Source: Unio delphinus (taxonomy: Eukaryota; Mollusca; Bivalvia; Unionida; Unionidae). From it: a stretch of 64,000 nucleotides of DNA. Shown piece after piece: positions 7,676 through 17,196 of this stretch; positions within the stretch are counted from its first letter, which is position 1, and each line of letters starts with the position of its first letter. Position numbers and translations under genes: made by a program. The stretch is taken from the NCBI GenBank assembly GCA_029339505.1, contig JAQISU010000081.1, positions 21,043,501 through 21,107,500 on the forward strand, written 5' to 3'. The notes under the pieces are model-generated. The model did no database searches. It was not told where the DNA came from and saw only the letters and a list, made by a program, of their open reading frames with translations.

Positions 7676-8385
7676 GGGTCTAGCATCTGCCAGATCCAGA
7701 AACCTCTCTTATGCCCTTGTACAGAAATTACAACCGTTCTCGAAGTACTGTCTTCGAGACTGTCGGCATTACCGTGAACACGTCCCGGGCGATGTTCAAC
7801 GGTAAAATCATACGAAGATAAAACTTCAATCCATCGGGCTACTTGCCCTTCAGGATTTTTAAAATTGAGGAGCCATTTTAAAGCACTATGGTCACTGCGG
7901 ACCTTAAAAAAACGTCCATACAAGTAGTGATGGAAATGTTTGACGGAACATACTATTGCTAGTAATTCTCGTCTAGTTACACAATACCTTCTCTCTGCTC
8001 GACTGAAAGCTTTACTGAAGTAACTAATCACGCTTTCGACTCCATTTTGTTCTTGGGACAAAACAGCGCCCATACCTTCATTGCTAGCGTCAGTGTCTAG
8101 AATAAATAAACCTTCCTGTTTCGGGTAAGAAAGGATGGGAGCGCTTGTCAAACATTGTTTTAGGGTCTCAAATGCGATTTGGCACTTTTCTGACCAGTCA
8201 AAAGTTTGACCAGACTCGGTTAGTTTGTGCAACGGCCGGGCAATATCAGCAAAATGATACACAAAACGTCTATAGTAGGAACAGAGTCCCAAAAATGCTC
8301 TAACATCTTTTAGGGTTTTGGGTATGGGCCAGTCTTCCACTGCCGATATTTTTGCGGGATCTGTATGAACTCCGTTTTCATTCAC
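7672..8385 (-). CDS. pol: RT connection and RNase H domain, unit 2
   Basis: This 237-codon frame is in register with protease-RT and separated from it only by a TGA at 8427-8425. Residues 10-90 are the RT thumb/connection (FLGLCSYYRRF at 31-41). RNase H follows with D99 (TDAS), E140, D165 (RSDHSAL) and D208 (GNADSL), the four acidic residues that degrade RNA in RNA-DNA hybrids. After NADSL the expected SRR continuation is found in another frame, which places a frame change near 7755-7758. The last 27 residues are therefore probably out-of-frame sequence. The nominal first codon is GTG and is not a real start. Confidence 0.9.
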   Translation of the reverse strand: MNENGVHTDPAKISAVEDWPIPKTLKDVRAFLGLCSYYRRFVYHFADIARPLHKLTESGQTFDWSEKCQIAFETLKQCLTSAPILSYPKQEGLFILDTDASNEGMGAVLSQEQNGVESVISYFSKAFSRAERRYCVTRRELLAIVCSVKHFHHYLYGRFFKVRSDHSALKWLLNFKNPEGQVARWIEVLSSYDFTVEHRPGRVHGNADSLEDSTSRTVVISVQGHKRGFWIWQMLDP

Positions 8386-8424
8386 TATATGTCCAAGGAA
8401 TGATACCTCTTTTTGAAAATGTTT

Positions 8425-9933
8425 TCATTTTTGAGGACTGAGTTTTAAGTTTGCGTCGCAAATCCTTCGAAATACCTCGCGCAGATTATCCAATTGCCCC
8501 TCGAAATTGAAATTCTTTGAAAAGACAATAATATCATCGAGGTATACGAGGCATATTTTCCACGATAACCCTGACAAAGCCTTTTCCATCAATCTGACAA
8601 AAGTCGCGGGCGCGTTGGTCAGCCCGAAGGCCATGACAGTAAACTGCCATAAACCTCCACCAGGGATGGAGAATGCAGTCTTTGGGCGGTCTTCATTTGC
8701 CACACCAACCTGCCAATACCCACTTTTTAAATCAAGAGTGGAAAACCACTTTGAGCCTGAAAGTGCATCCAACGTATCATCTATACGGGGAAGCGGGTGT
8801 GAATCTTTAATTGTAATGTCATTTAACTGCCTGTAGTCAACACAGAAGCGAAGGGACTGGTCCTTTTTCTTGACAAGTACGACCGGGGCCGACCACGGGC
8901 TAGAGGAAGGTTCGATGATCCCTTGCTCAGCCATTTTTTTAATCTCTTGTTCAGCGTCCTTGACTTTCGCCAACTGTATACGCCTCGGTCGTAGGCGTAT
9001 CGGTAGGTTATTATCGGTGTTAAAAGAATGTTCTACTAAATTTGTTCGGCCCATGTCATCTGGTGACTTGGAGAATATACTTTGATATTCAATATGCAGA
9101 TACTTCAATGCAGCCTTCTCCACGCCATTTAGATTCGTGCTACTCTCGTCATAGAGATTTATCAAATGCTCAGGGAGTTCTGAAGGCGTGGATTTACTGC
9201 CTTCCATAGCTGTAACGACATTAACGTTCTCTGGTGATTCTACCATATATTCTTCTATGCATTCTAAAGTAGCGGCAACTGTATTTTTGTAGATAATACG
9301 CGGTTCGTCGCTTAAATTCACTACGCGCAAAGGCACATATCCACGAGAAGGGTTCACCAGGGCCTTAGCGACAAGGAGACCACATTTCTCTGCGAAATTT
9401 GAAATCGGTGATACGAGACCCACATTTTTATTAGATATGATTCCAATCGGTTTCCCAGGTACCAACACTTCGCTGTCTGGTGGGACTATAACCTTCTCAG
9501 TGACCGCTATCCTGCAGCTAGTGTACTGAGCATCCTTGCTGTATCTAAAACATGGAATTTTATTACCCTTTACTAGGATAATTTGTTTACGCAGTAAAAC
9601 ATCACAGCGATTAGATGTTAAGAAGTCAATTCCTAAAATTCCTTCTGATTTAATATCAGCTATTAGTGCCTTATGCCTAAATGTATGTTCTCCAATATGG
9701 ATATATACGATAGCCGCACCAAAAAAAGGAGAGGTTTCACCCGTGGCTGTTACTAGACTTATATTTACAGGTGAGATATCGGGGCGAGATGTTTTTTCAA
9801 GCTTGTCAACAAAGTCTTTGCTTAAAATTGTAACATTCGCTCCGGTATCCACCAATAAAGTTATTGGCGCGTTTTGCACTTTTGCGCTCACAAATAGACC
9901 TTCCTCATTTACAAATGAATTACCAATTGTCAA
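8425..9933 (-). CDS. pol: Protease-reverse transcriptase, unit 2
   Basis: This 502-codon frame holds the aspartic protease (DTGA, D29) and RT (about residues 320-502), with [32 protein letters not shown] and the catalytic YLDD at 464-467. The frame is open upstream of the nominal TTG at 9933 to the -1 frameshift signal at 9999, so translation should come from gag. It ends at a TGA (8427-8425) where related elements have a conserved Cys in the segment after the RT palm, and the same frame resumes directly after it. Palm motifs are intact. The stop prevents a Gag-Pol with RNase H and integrase unless it is read through. Confidence 0.93.
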   Translation of the reverse strand: MTIGNSFVNEEGLFVSAKVQNAPITLLVDTGANVTILSKDFVDKLEKTSRPDISPVNISLVTATGETSPFFGAAIVYIHIGEHTFRHKALIADIKSEGILGIDFLTSNRCDVLLRKQIILVKGNKIPCFRYSKDAQYTSCRIAVTEKVIVPPDSEVLVPGKPIGIISNKNVGLVSPISNFAEKCGLLVAKALVNPSRGYVPLRVVNLSDEPRIIYKNTVAATLECIEEYMVESPENVNVVTAMEGSKSTPSELPEHLINLYDESSTNLNGVEKAALKYLHIEYQSIFSKSPDDMGRTNLVEHSFNTDNNLPIRLRPRRIQLAKVKDAEQEIKKMAEQGIIEPSSSPWSAPVVLVKKKDQSLRFCVDYRQLNDITIKDSHPLPRIDDTLDALSGSKWFSTLDLKSGYWQVGVANEDRPKTAFSIPGGGLWQFTVMAFGLTNAPATFVRLMEKALSGLSWKICLVYLDDIIVFSKNFNFEGQLDNLREVFRRICDANLKLSPQK

Positions 9934-9957
9934 AGTATTGGGCCACCCATTAGGATC

Positions 9958-9999
9958 CGTCGACCTCAGGCCCTCGAGCTCGACGTTTAAAAGTTTCCC
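9958..9999 (-). promoter_or_regulatory. Programmed -1 frameshift signal, unit 2
   Basis: Slippery GGGAAAC at 9999-9993, 7-nt spacer, stem-loop at 9985-9958; identical to the unit 1 signal. Confidence 0.8.
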
Positions 10000-11330
10000 T
10001 GAGATTTTGTGATGTTACTCCCCTCGGGAACCTTATTCTCTTTGTGTAAATGTTGTGGGCCGTTTTGATTCCGCCATTTCCAATTGCCGTTTTCCCGATA
10101 ATCGCCTCGGTTTTGATTCGGACGCTTCGAGTTATTTTTATCGTGGTTAAACTGATTGTACTGTTTGTTTGAATTTGACAGATTTCTTACTTCTTTTACT
10201 AAATTTCCTATTTCTTGTTTGAAACAGTCAAATTCTTTATGTAGCATACTGCAGATGCTATCATCCTCCCTTTGCCCTTTTGTGTCAGATAAGCTTTTTG
10301 CATCAGAGATATTACTTTTATTTACAAGTCGGACAGAGCGTCCGCGCTGTCGGTCCGCTAATCTATGAGTCTCTAATCTAACGGCCAATGTTTCAGCTTC
10401 GTTTATGTCCTTTGGTCGCGCTTCTCGCAACCTCAGTCTTGTGTTTGACTCGGATATGGCATCAATAAAATGATCGAGTGACAGAATATCAGTAATAGCT
10501 GAACTAGCTCCTGGATAAGACTGTCGCGTCAATTTTTTTATTGACTGAGCTAATTCTGGCAAAGATTCGTCTTTACCCCGAACTCGGGTTTGCAGTTGTG
10601 CTCGGTACATTTCTGCCTTATTAACCGACCCATATCGAGTATTCAACGCGTGTACGAGTGTGTCGTAGTCACGTCGCTGAAATTCGCTAAGTTCATTCAA
10701 CAATGCTCGTGCGTTGCCCTTCAGGCTACTTGCCAGGTAAAGTGACATGGCTGTATAATCCCATTTATTTATCTCCGCCAAAATTTGGAATTGTGCTAGG
10801 TATTCATCCAAATCCTCGCTTCCATCGTACTGCTGAGGTTTCATTTGTAAATTTTGTTTATTAGCCCTGGTTGACCTCTCAGACCGTGAATAATGAAAAT
10901 CTTGATTTTTATTCATATTTATACCAGACGCATGATCAACTGGAATATTTATGTTTTCACAACGTACTGAAGAGTGCCCTAGTGTACTTGATGCAGAATG
11001 ACTTTCCCGTGCATTCAACTTTGATTCCGATTTTGAAATTTGAAGGCCGAAATCTTGTCTCAGCTGATTTATCTGTTCAGTTAACTGATTTTTGACTTCA
11101 CTTAAAGTTTTAGAAGTTTTTTGTTGTATTTCCATAACACTTTTACATATTTCATCTTTCATCAAGATCAATTCATTATTTAGTACTTCTGCACTGAGAC
11201 CAGTAACTGCCAATGACAAACTTTCGTTTTCTTCGTCGACAAACGAGTAATCATTGCTATTTCTTTCGTCGACCTCATCTGATGATGGGAGCGAGTTTGG
11301 ATTAATTATAACTTCACCTGAATCATCCAT
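9987..11330 (-). CDS. gag: Gag structural protein, unit 2
   Basis: Gag forms the particle that packages element RNA. The 447-codon frame has an acidic, Ser-rich N-terminus, a likely coiled coil at about 50-105, a gypsy-type capsid core at about 165-325 ([35 protein letters not shown]), a second helical stretch at 355-385, and a basic Asn/Arg-rich tail at 386-425. No CCHC zinc knuckle is present, so the tail probably supplies nucleic-acid binding. The start lies 114 bp after the primer-binding site in a strong context. The stop overlaps the -1 frameshift signal to pol. It is intact and nearly invariant across the array. Confidence 0.92.
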   Translation of the reverse strand: MDDSGEVIINPNSLPSSDEVDERNSNDYSFVDEENESLSLAVTGLSAEVLNNELILMKDEICKSVMEIQQKTSKTLSEVKNQLTEQINQLRQDFGLQISKSESKLNARESHSASSTLGHSSVRCENINIPVDHASGINMNKNQDFHYSRSERSTRANKQNLQMKPQQYDGSEDLDEYLAQFQILAEINKWDYTAMSLYLASSLKGNARALLNELSEFQRRDYDTLVHALNTRYGSVNKAEMYRAQLQTRVRGKDESLPELAQSIKKLTRQSYPGASSAITDILSLDHFIDAISESNTRLRLREARPKDINEAETLAVRLETHRLADRQRGRSVRLVNKSNISDAKSLSDTKGQREDDSICSMLHKEFDCFKQEIGNLVKEVRNLSNSNKQYNQFNHDKNNSKRPNQNRGDYRENGNWKWRNQNGPQHLHKENKVPEGSNITKSQGNF

Positions 11331-11444
11331 CTTGGTGAAATATGTATAATTAAAATAAGGATAAAATACTGTCTGGTTGCTTTATAGCAATTAGTACAAA
11401 TATCAAATTAAAATTCTTTCTAATCACTAGAATACAGGATGTAT

Positions 11445-11465
11445 AATCCCACTTCGCTGCCACCA
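11445..11465 (-). promoter_or_regulatory. Primer-binding site, unit 2
   Basis: Identical to the unit 1 site, two bases from the LTR2 end. Confidence 0.8.
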
Positions 11466-11467
11466 AT

Positions 11468-12837
11468 TGTAACGCCGTTTCCGGCTACAATATTTGTGGG
11501 TTCTCCTGTCTAGCTTTTGATTAGAAAGAATACTACAAGACCGTATAGAATCAACATCAAAAGTATTTATTTGTAAATTACCTCAAGTACAACAGCAGGT
11601 GAACATGCAATTATTGAATGTCAATACTGTTACACATACATAAACATTTAATATTTAATACGAGACTTATGTAAACCAGAGAATCACGGGGGACAAAGGT
11701 GATCGACTCCCGTGGGGGAAGGTGCAATGGAGCTTCAAATATAATTGCACCTTCTCCACCTCTTTAAGAATATATTTATAATGGTTTATATTACATAGAA
11801 TTAACGTTATGGACGTACAAGATGGAGTTGCTTAAGTGGGACGGTGAATAAGGTGAAGTATTAACCTTCAGGTGTTGAAGGTGAAGAGTTTTGTAAGGTG
11901 AAGGTGCAACGTGAGTCACCTTCTAATGAAGGTGGAGAGTTTTGTAAGGTGAAGGTGCAACGTGAGTCACCTTCTAATGAAGGTGGAGAGTGACGGTTTA
12001 GTAGCGTTAATAATTTATATATCAGTTTCTGAGGGAACAATTTGTATGTTTCCAAGGATTATATTTATCGTAATTATCTGTCACCTTCACATTACATAGA
12101 TTAATTGCGGTGATAATTCACCGAAGGTGAAATCATATCAACCAATACGGTAGCAGACGTCACCTCATGAATAATAAATAACATCTGGAATTACCCGTAA
12201 TGTCAAGCAAGCATATCAATTTTCATTTGAACTAACCATTGCAACCTGACTATGTTTATCCAACATAGCTTGAGACATTATAATATAGTTGAATGGGTAC
12301 AAGTCACCCGATGCTTGCTTCCGTCTGCTCTGAACGCTGGACAAGATAACAGTGAAGCCCCCTATTACATGTACGTGGTGCTATTTATAGGAAAAGGTCA
12401 TGTGACCAATAGCCAATCAGATTCCATAGTGCTCGCTGACCAAAAGAGTGCAAATGGCGGATTAGTATGTATTTTGACGGCGAGTACACAGACAAACATT
12501 GGAGTTATAGAATAATTTGACCATGTCCTGGTGGAATTATACATTTATACGAGGTAATTTCCATTGTGCTGCTATGACTAAGATGTAAAATATGCACAAA
12601 CTATTCATACAAGGTTACAATACATACCAAATCTGTCTATCACCTCGTGTCAAAACATCGTGAATCAGCGTGTTCCAATACACAATGCAGGTAACAAAAG
12701 TCACTTGCCAAACGCTGAAAGACGTGTCCTAAATAAGTAAGCTATACATATTACCATACATAAAGCACATATCTCATCTAGGAAATGATGCATAGTAATT
12801 ACATTATAAATTCGTAATGAAGGTAATGTTCATTACA
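11468..12837 (-). repeat. LTR2 (1370 bp), shared by units 2 and 3
   Basis: Matches LTR1 apart from one change I saw, T to A at 12091. Promoter at 12417-12381, AATAAA at 11571-11566, 51-bp repeats at 11886-11987. Confidence 0.93.
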
Positions 12838-12850
12838 CTGCCCCCTTCCT
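12838..12850 (-). promoter_or_regulatory. Polypurine tract, unit 3
   Basis: AGGAAGGGGGCAG directly before LTR2 in the sense direction. Confidence 0.8.
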
Positions 12851-13275
12851 AAGGCATTTGGTCCCCAAAGCTTACAAGAATAGCATAATGTTAAGAACAC
12901 ATTATTTCGGCACATACACCGAGATATATTTAAGATTTAAAGATGAATTAACATTTAGCATCAAAGCAAAAACAGTTTTTAAAGACTGTTTTGGTTATAT
13001 TTGAAATATAATTAGCTTTTGAGTACTCATATAAGCACAAATTACAAAAATTGCAACAACGACTTTTGACAGGCATTACTACCGAAAGTCAAGAACACTT
13101 AATGAAAAATAAAAAATAGTTAAATGTACACTTCAATACTATGTGAGAAGACAAAAAAAATACATCATACTTTTGTATGACATAGTGGATACAATGATGA
13201 ATATTTACATGCAAAGGCAATGTGTCACGAACTTAAAAAAAATTGATTTACTTAAGCAAAGATCAATACAGTCAG

Positions 13276-13280
<5 letters not shown>

Positions 13281-13368
<88 letters not shown>
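13281..13368. repeat. (TA)44 microsatellite, unit 3
   Basis: Uninterrupted TA dinucleotides, 88 bp, lacking the TTT seen in units 2 and 4. Confidence 0.95.
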
Positions 13369-13372
<4 letters not shown>

Positions 13373-13478
13373 AAACTATTATAACCATACCATCTCTTCA
13401 TTAATTGATACAATAGCTAATACAGACTTGTATAATTGTCTTAATTCAGTATAATTAATCCAATCGATCCAATAAATT

Positions 13479-14240
13479 CTATTCTTCTTTCCGGATGGTT
13501 GTGATAGCGAGTCTCCTCTCCAGAAGTAGGCTGAAATGCTGTAGGTTGTAATATTCGGCTTCTCTTTGTAGTTCTCGTAAGTACCTTAGGTCGTGAGGCA
13601 AAGTATTAGTTGTATCTCCTCCTCCATTTCTGAGATAATTTAGAATGTGTCTGAATGTGAATCTGAAATGACTTGGGTTACGATCTATGAAGTAAGTATA
13701 AACGCTGTCGGTATTGTATGGTTTCAGAGGAGAGTCTGGCATGACCATGTATGCCAAAACAGATGATGGATCCTTCTGTAAAGTTGAGACAGATGTCTCG
13801 AACTTCTGACCACCAACATTCAGTATGAATCTCTTATCCTGGGCCAGCTTCATATGTTGAACCCTGAGAACTTGGGTCGGGGTATGTATGTAAGCCACAC
13901 TTGGTGCCTTGGCTGGTGTCCTAGGTTTGGGTGAATACAGACTTCCGGTATGGATACTCCCAAAGTCATCATCCACCTCAGCCAGTATGGAAATGACATC
14001 CTCCTCCTGAACTGGAGGGCTGATTGCATCAGAAGCTGGTCCTGGATGGTGTAACTTGACAGAGGATGTTTCTAGTAGATTGCATGGATTAGGTTGTAAA
14101 TTTTCTCCCTCTTTCACCTTGGGCTGCTTGAGTGGTGATGCTAGCTCTTTTGTAAAGGTCTGATGCGATTTTTTTGAGGACGGTAATCCGTTGCAAAGGG
14201 GTTGATGACTTACATCTCTTGGGAGAGGGTGATCGATCAT
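13479..14240 (-). CDS. T1/KCTD-type BTB-domain protein, unit 3
   Basis: The predicted protein is identical to the unit 2 copy, with the same overlap and A7 run (14169-14175). Confidence 0.8.
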   Translation of the reverse strand: MIDHPLPRDVSHQPLCNGLPSSKKSHQTFTKELASPLKQPKVKEGENLQPNPCNLLETSSVKLHHPGPASDAISPPVQEEDVISILAEVDDDFGSIHTGSLYSPKPRTPAKAPSVAYIHTPTQVLRVQHMKLAQDKRFILNVGGQKFETSVSTLQKDPSSVLAYMVMPDSPLKPYNTDSVYTYFIDRNPSHFRFTFRHILNYLRNGGGDTTNTLPHDLRYLRELQREAEYYNLQHFSLLLERRLAITTIRKEE

Positions 14241-14625
14241 CCTTTTGCCAGAGTTGACTTATATGTGAGTGAGCTCTGTGAAGATTTTTCTCTTGCCTTC
14301 CCCCTACCTCGGCAAGCCTCCTCTTGACCGGAACTACACTGTTCTTACAGTTTTGGGCGTACGTTTCATACGCGGCCTCAACTTCAGAGCCTCTCTCCAT
14401 TGTCATCCTTCTAACTAGGGTCATAGCTATATTCAGACCTCTTTTGCTGCATGAATGGCGCACAGATGACCTAGGGAAGACATTTTTGCACGTGGAACAT
14501 TGGTATCCAAAGCCACTGTGTCTTTCCAACATATGCCTCTCCACACAGTACTTGGAGGGATTCTCAAAGTCATTCTTGCAATGTGCACACTGCCACAGAG
14601 TCACCTGCAAAGAAGATGTAGGCAT
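14089..14625 (-). CDS. Zinc-finger fragment upstream of BTB frame, unit 3
   Basis: The predicted protein is identical to the unit 2 copy; both Cys/His clusters are intact and it is out of register with the BTB frame. Confidence 0.65.
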   Translation of the reverse strand: MPTSSLQVTLWQCAHCKNDFENPSKYCVERHMLERHSGFGYQCSTCKNVFPRSSVRHSCSKRGLNIAMTLVRRMTMERGSEVEAAYETYAQNCKNSVVPVKRRLAEVGGRQEKNLHRAHSHISQLWQKDDRSPSPKRCKSSTPLQRITVLKKIASDLYKRASITTQAAQGERGRKFTT

Positions 14626-14755
14626 CGTAAGTAATCTTGTTTAGGCTATGCCTTTACTACTAAATAAATACATTAGCATTCAGCATTTGATTGGAAAACA
14701 AAACAAAACAAAATGATACAGCTTTTGTATATTTCTGGTCATTTATCAGTATACA

Positions 14756-15055
14756 TTATGACAATAACCAGTTTGGTTTATCTTGACCTAAGTAAGGCTT
14801 GAGTCTGTCAGAGTGAACCACTTTCGGTTTACTTCTGCGATCCTTCAGGACTCTATAGAGAACATCGTTCAATTTACAAGTGATCAAATATGGACCGTCC
14901 CAGTCACATTGTAACTTTTTACATTTGCTTTTAGGTTGATGAGGATAATACAGCCATACAGCGTCACCCTTATTAAAATTCCTGGCTCGGAAGTCATACT
15001 GTCGTTTCATTCGATCGGTCGATAGTTTGATATGCTCACGTGCGAACTCGTGCAT
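14756..15055 (-). CDS. pol: Integrase GPY/F module, unit 3
   Basis: Identical protein to unit 2; cut from the integrase core by TAG at 15070-15068. Confidence 0.85.
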   Translation of the reverse strand: MHEFAREHIKLSTDRMKRQYDFRARNFNKGDAVWLYYPHQPKSKCKKLQCDWDGPYLITCKLNDVLYRVLKDRRSKPKVVHSDRLKPYLGQDKPNWLLS

Positions 15056-15067
15056 TTTATCAATTTT

Positions 15068-16447
15068 CTAGCAAAGTTCATAAGCATAATCACTTTGAAA
15101 GTTCTCATTTTCTTTTTCGGCCTCAATACGGCCTAACACTAAATCTACTGGCAATGACACCTGACGTCCGAACATCATTTCATAGGGAGAGACTCCTGTA
15201 CTCTCATGAACAGCTGATCTGTAAGCCAGCATAAGTAGATATATATATTCATCCCAGTCCTTTTGCTGTTCTGAAACATAGGCAGACAAAATAGTCTCAA
15301 TAGTTCGATTAGTACGTTCAACCATGCCATCAGATTGAGGTCGTAATGGGGTGGACCTTGTTTTTTCAATACCTAGGATATTACAGACCTCTTTAAACAC
15401 ATGAGACTCAAAATTCGCCCCTTGATCGGAGTGGATTTGCATCGGGACTCCGAAGATTGATATAACTCGTTCAATAAGCTTTCGGGCAACCGTAGCGGCT
15501 TCCTGATTTCTAATGGGGATTGCTTCTGTCCATTTTGTGAAGTAATCTGCTACCACCAAGAGATAGCGGTTACCTTTCATAGATGTCGGTAAGGGTCCAA
15601 GTATATCTAACGCAAGTCGTTCAAACGGAGCGCCAACATTGTATTGCTGCATTGGTGCCCTTGACTTATATAAGGGAGATTTCCTTGAAGCACATTTGTC
15701 ACAGACTTTACACCAGTGTTCCACATCACTGCGTTGCCGATACCAGAAGTATCTATTACGAACTTTAAAGAGGGTTTTCTTAACCCCAAGGTGACCACCT
15801 GTTATCGAATTGTGTAACTGTTCAAGTACAAAAGATTTTAGCGAACTAGGTAGCACTATTTGCCAGACGATATGCTTACCAGCATCTGATTCACATTTCC
15901 GACAAAAAATTTCATCATGCAAAAACAACGACTCATATCGAGCCCAATAATATTTGACCGCCACACCTAGGTGTGAAATTTGTGCCCAAGAAGGTTTCTG
16001 CTCCTCTAACTTCCATTCCCTAACATGACAAAGCACTAAGTCCTGCCTCTGCAACTCTCTCATCTTTTCCTTGGAAAAGAATCCCTCATTCTCGCCTTCT
16101 ATCTTTTCACTTTTTGTATATATCGGGTCATATAACTTACCCGACCGAGTGCAAGATCGTACTGAATTGGTTAAATTCACATCGGTGAGTAAATGTGATC
16201 TCGAGCCATAACTACGTTCGATTTCTGCTGCTAAGGAAGTACCATGCAGTCTACCGTCAACCGATAGATTTGTGTCTTTCTCAAGGCAATCTTCAACGCC
16301 TACACCTGCGCAACTATTTTGAGAATTGCACGGTTTCTTGCCAGCTGCGTCTCGTTGGTATAGCTCGTCCGTTGAATTACCGGTTTCGCGCCTTATATGC
16401 TCGTTCGCAAGTTCGATCGAGGCTACTTCGATCCTTTTCATTGTCAT
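15068..16447 (-). CDS. pol: Integrase, unit 3
   Basis: HHCC and DDE residues are all present. Two private substitutions: His to Tyr at residue 401 (plus 15247 G to A) and Glu to Lys at residue 112 (plus 16114 C to T). Neither touches a catalytic residue. Confidence 0.93.
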   Translation of the reverse strand: MTMKRIEVASIELANEHIRRETGNSTDELYQRDAAGKKPCNSQNSCAGVGVEDCLEKDTNLSVDGRLHGTSLAAEIERSYGSRSHLLTDVNLTNSVRSCTRSGKLYDPIYTKSEKIEGENEGFFSKEKMRELQRQDLVLCHVREWKLEEQKPSWAQISHLGVAVKYYWARYESLFLHDEIFCRKCESDAGKHIVWQIVLPSSLKSFVLEQLHNSITGGHLGVKKTLFKVRNRYFWYRQRSDVEHWCKVCDKCASRKSPLYKSRAPMQQYNVGAPFERLALDILGPLPTSMKGNRYLLVVADYFTKWTEAIPIRNQEAATVARKLIERVISIFGVPMQIHSDQGANFESHVFKEVCNILGIEKTRSTPLRPQSDGMVERTNRTIETILSAYVSEQQKDWDEYIYLLMLAYRSAVHESTGVSPYEMMFGRQVSLPVDLVLGRIEAEKENENFQSDYAYELC

Positions 16448-17157
16448 GGGTCTAGCATCTGCCAGATCCAGAAACCTCTCTTATGCCCTTGTACAGAAAT
16501 TACAACCGTTCTCGAAGTACTGTCTTCGAGACTGTCGGCATTACCGTGAACACGTCCCGGGCGATGTTCAACGGTAAAATCATACGAAGATAAAACTTCA
16601 ATCCATCGGGCTACTTGCCCTTCAGGATTTTTAAAATTGAGGAGCCATTTTAAAGCACTATGGTCACTGCGGACCTTAAAAAAACGTCCATACAAGTAGT
16701 GATGGAAATGTTTGACGGAACATACTATTGCTAGTAATTCTCGTCTAGTTACACAATACCTTCTCTCTGCTCGACTGAAAGCTTTACTGAAGTAACTAAT
16801 CACGCTTTCGACTCCATTTTGTTCTTGGGACAAAACAGCGCCCATACCTTCATTGCTAGCGTCAGTGTCTAGAATAAATAAACCTTCCTGTTTCGGGTAA
16901 GAAAGGATGGGAGCGCTTGTCAAACATTGTTTTAGGGTCTCAAATGCGATTTGGCACTTTTCTGACCAGTCAAAAGTTTGACCAGACTCGGTTAGTTTGT
17001 GCAACGGCCGGGCAATATCAGCAAAATGATACACAAAACGTCTATAGTAGGAACAGAGTCCCAAAAATGCTCTAACATCTTTTAGGGTTTTGGGTATGGG
17101 CCAGTCTTCCACTGCCGATATTTTTGCGGGATCTGTATGAACTCCGTTTTCATTCAC
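16444..17157 (-). CDS. pol: RT connection and RNase H, unit 3
   Basis: Identical protein to unit 2, with the upstream TGA and the terminal frame change shared. Confidence 0.9.
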   Translation of the reverse strand: MNENGVHTDPAKISAVEDWPIPKTLKDVRAFLGLCSYYRRFVYHFADIARPLHKLTESGQTFDWSEKCQIAFETLKQCLTSAPILSYPKQEGLFILDTDASNEGMGAVLSQEQNGVESVISYFSKAFSRAERRYCVTRRELLAIVCSVKHFHHYLYGRFFKVRSDHSALKWLLNFKNPEGQVARWIEVLSSYDFTVEHRPGRVHGNADSLEDSTSRTVVISVQGHKRGFWIWQMLDP

Positions 17158-17196
17158 TATATGTCCAAGGAATGATACCTCTTTTTGAAAATGTTT

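Larger units (their letters stand above)
2692..12837 (-). mobile_element. Retrotransposon unit 2, complete (LTR1 and LTR2, internal 4062-11467)
   Basis: This is a Ty3/gypsy-type element of 10146 bp counting both shared LTRs. Sense order is LTR2, primer-binding site, gag, protease-RT-RNase H-integrase, zinc-finger frame, BTB frame, (TA)n, polypurine tract, LTR1. The protease, RT, RNase H, integrase order with integrase last defines the Ty3/gypsy class. Pol carries four breaks, so the copy is not autonomous as sequenced. Its (TA)n tract is 92 bp with a TTT interruption. Confidence 0.95.

Noticed and set aside
7672..7678. ATGA overlap of the RNase H stop with the integrase ATG as a designed stop-restart coupling
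   Set aside because: Integrase of this class is normally part of one Pol protein, and an in-frame TAA plus a frame change nearby show decay. The overlap is most likely accidental.
8425..8427. UGA read as Cys through a variant genetic code
   Set aside because: Only this one codon would need it, other lesions use TAG, TAA and a frame change, and the BTB module and the LTR promoter suggest an animal nuclear genome.
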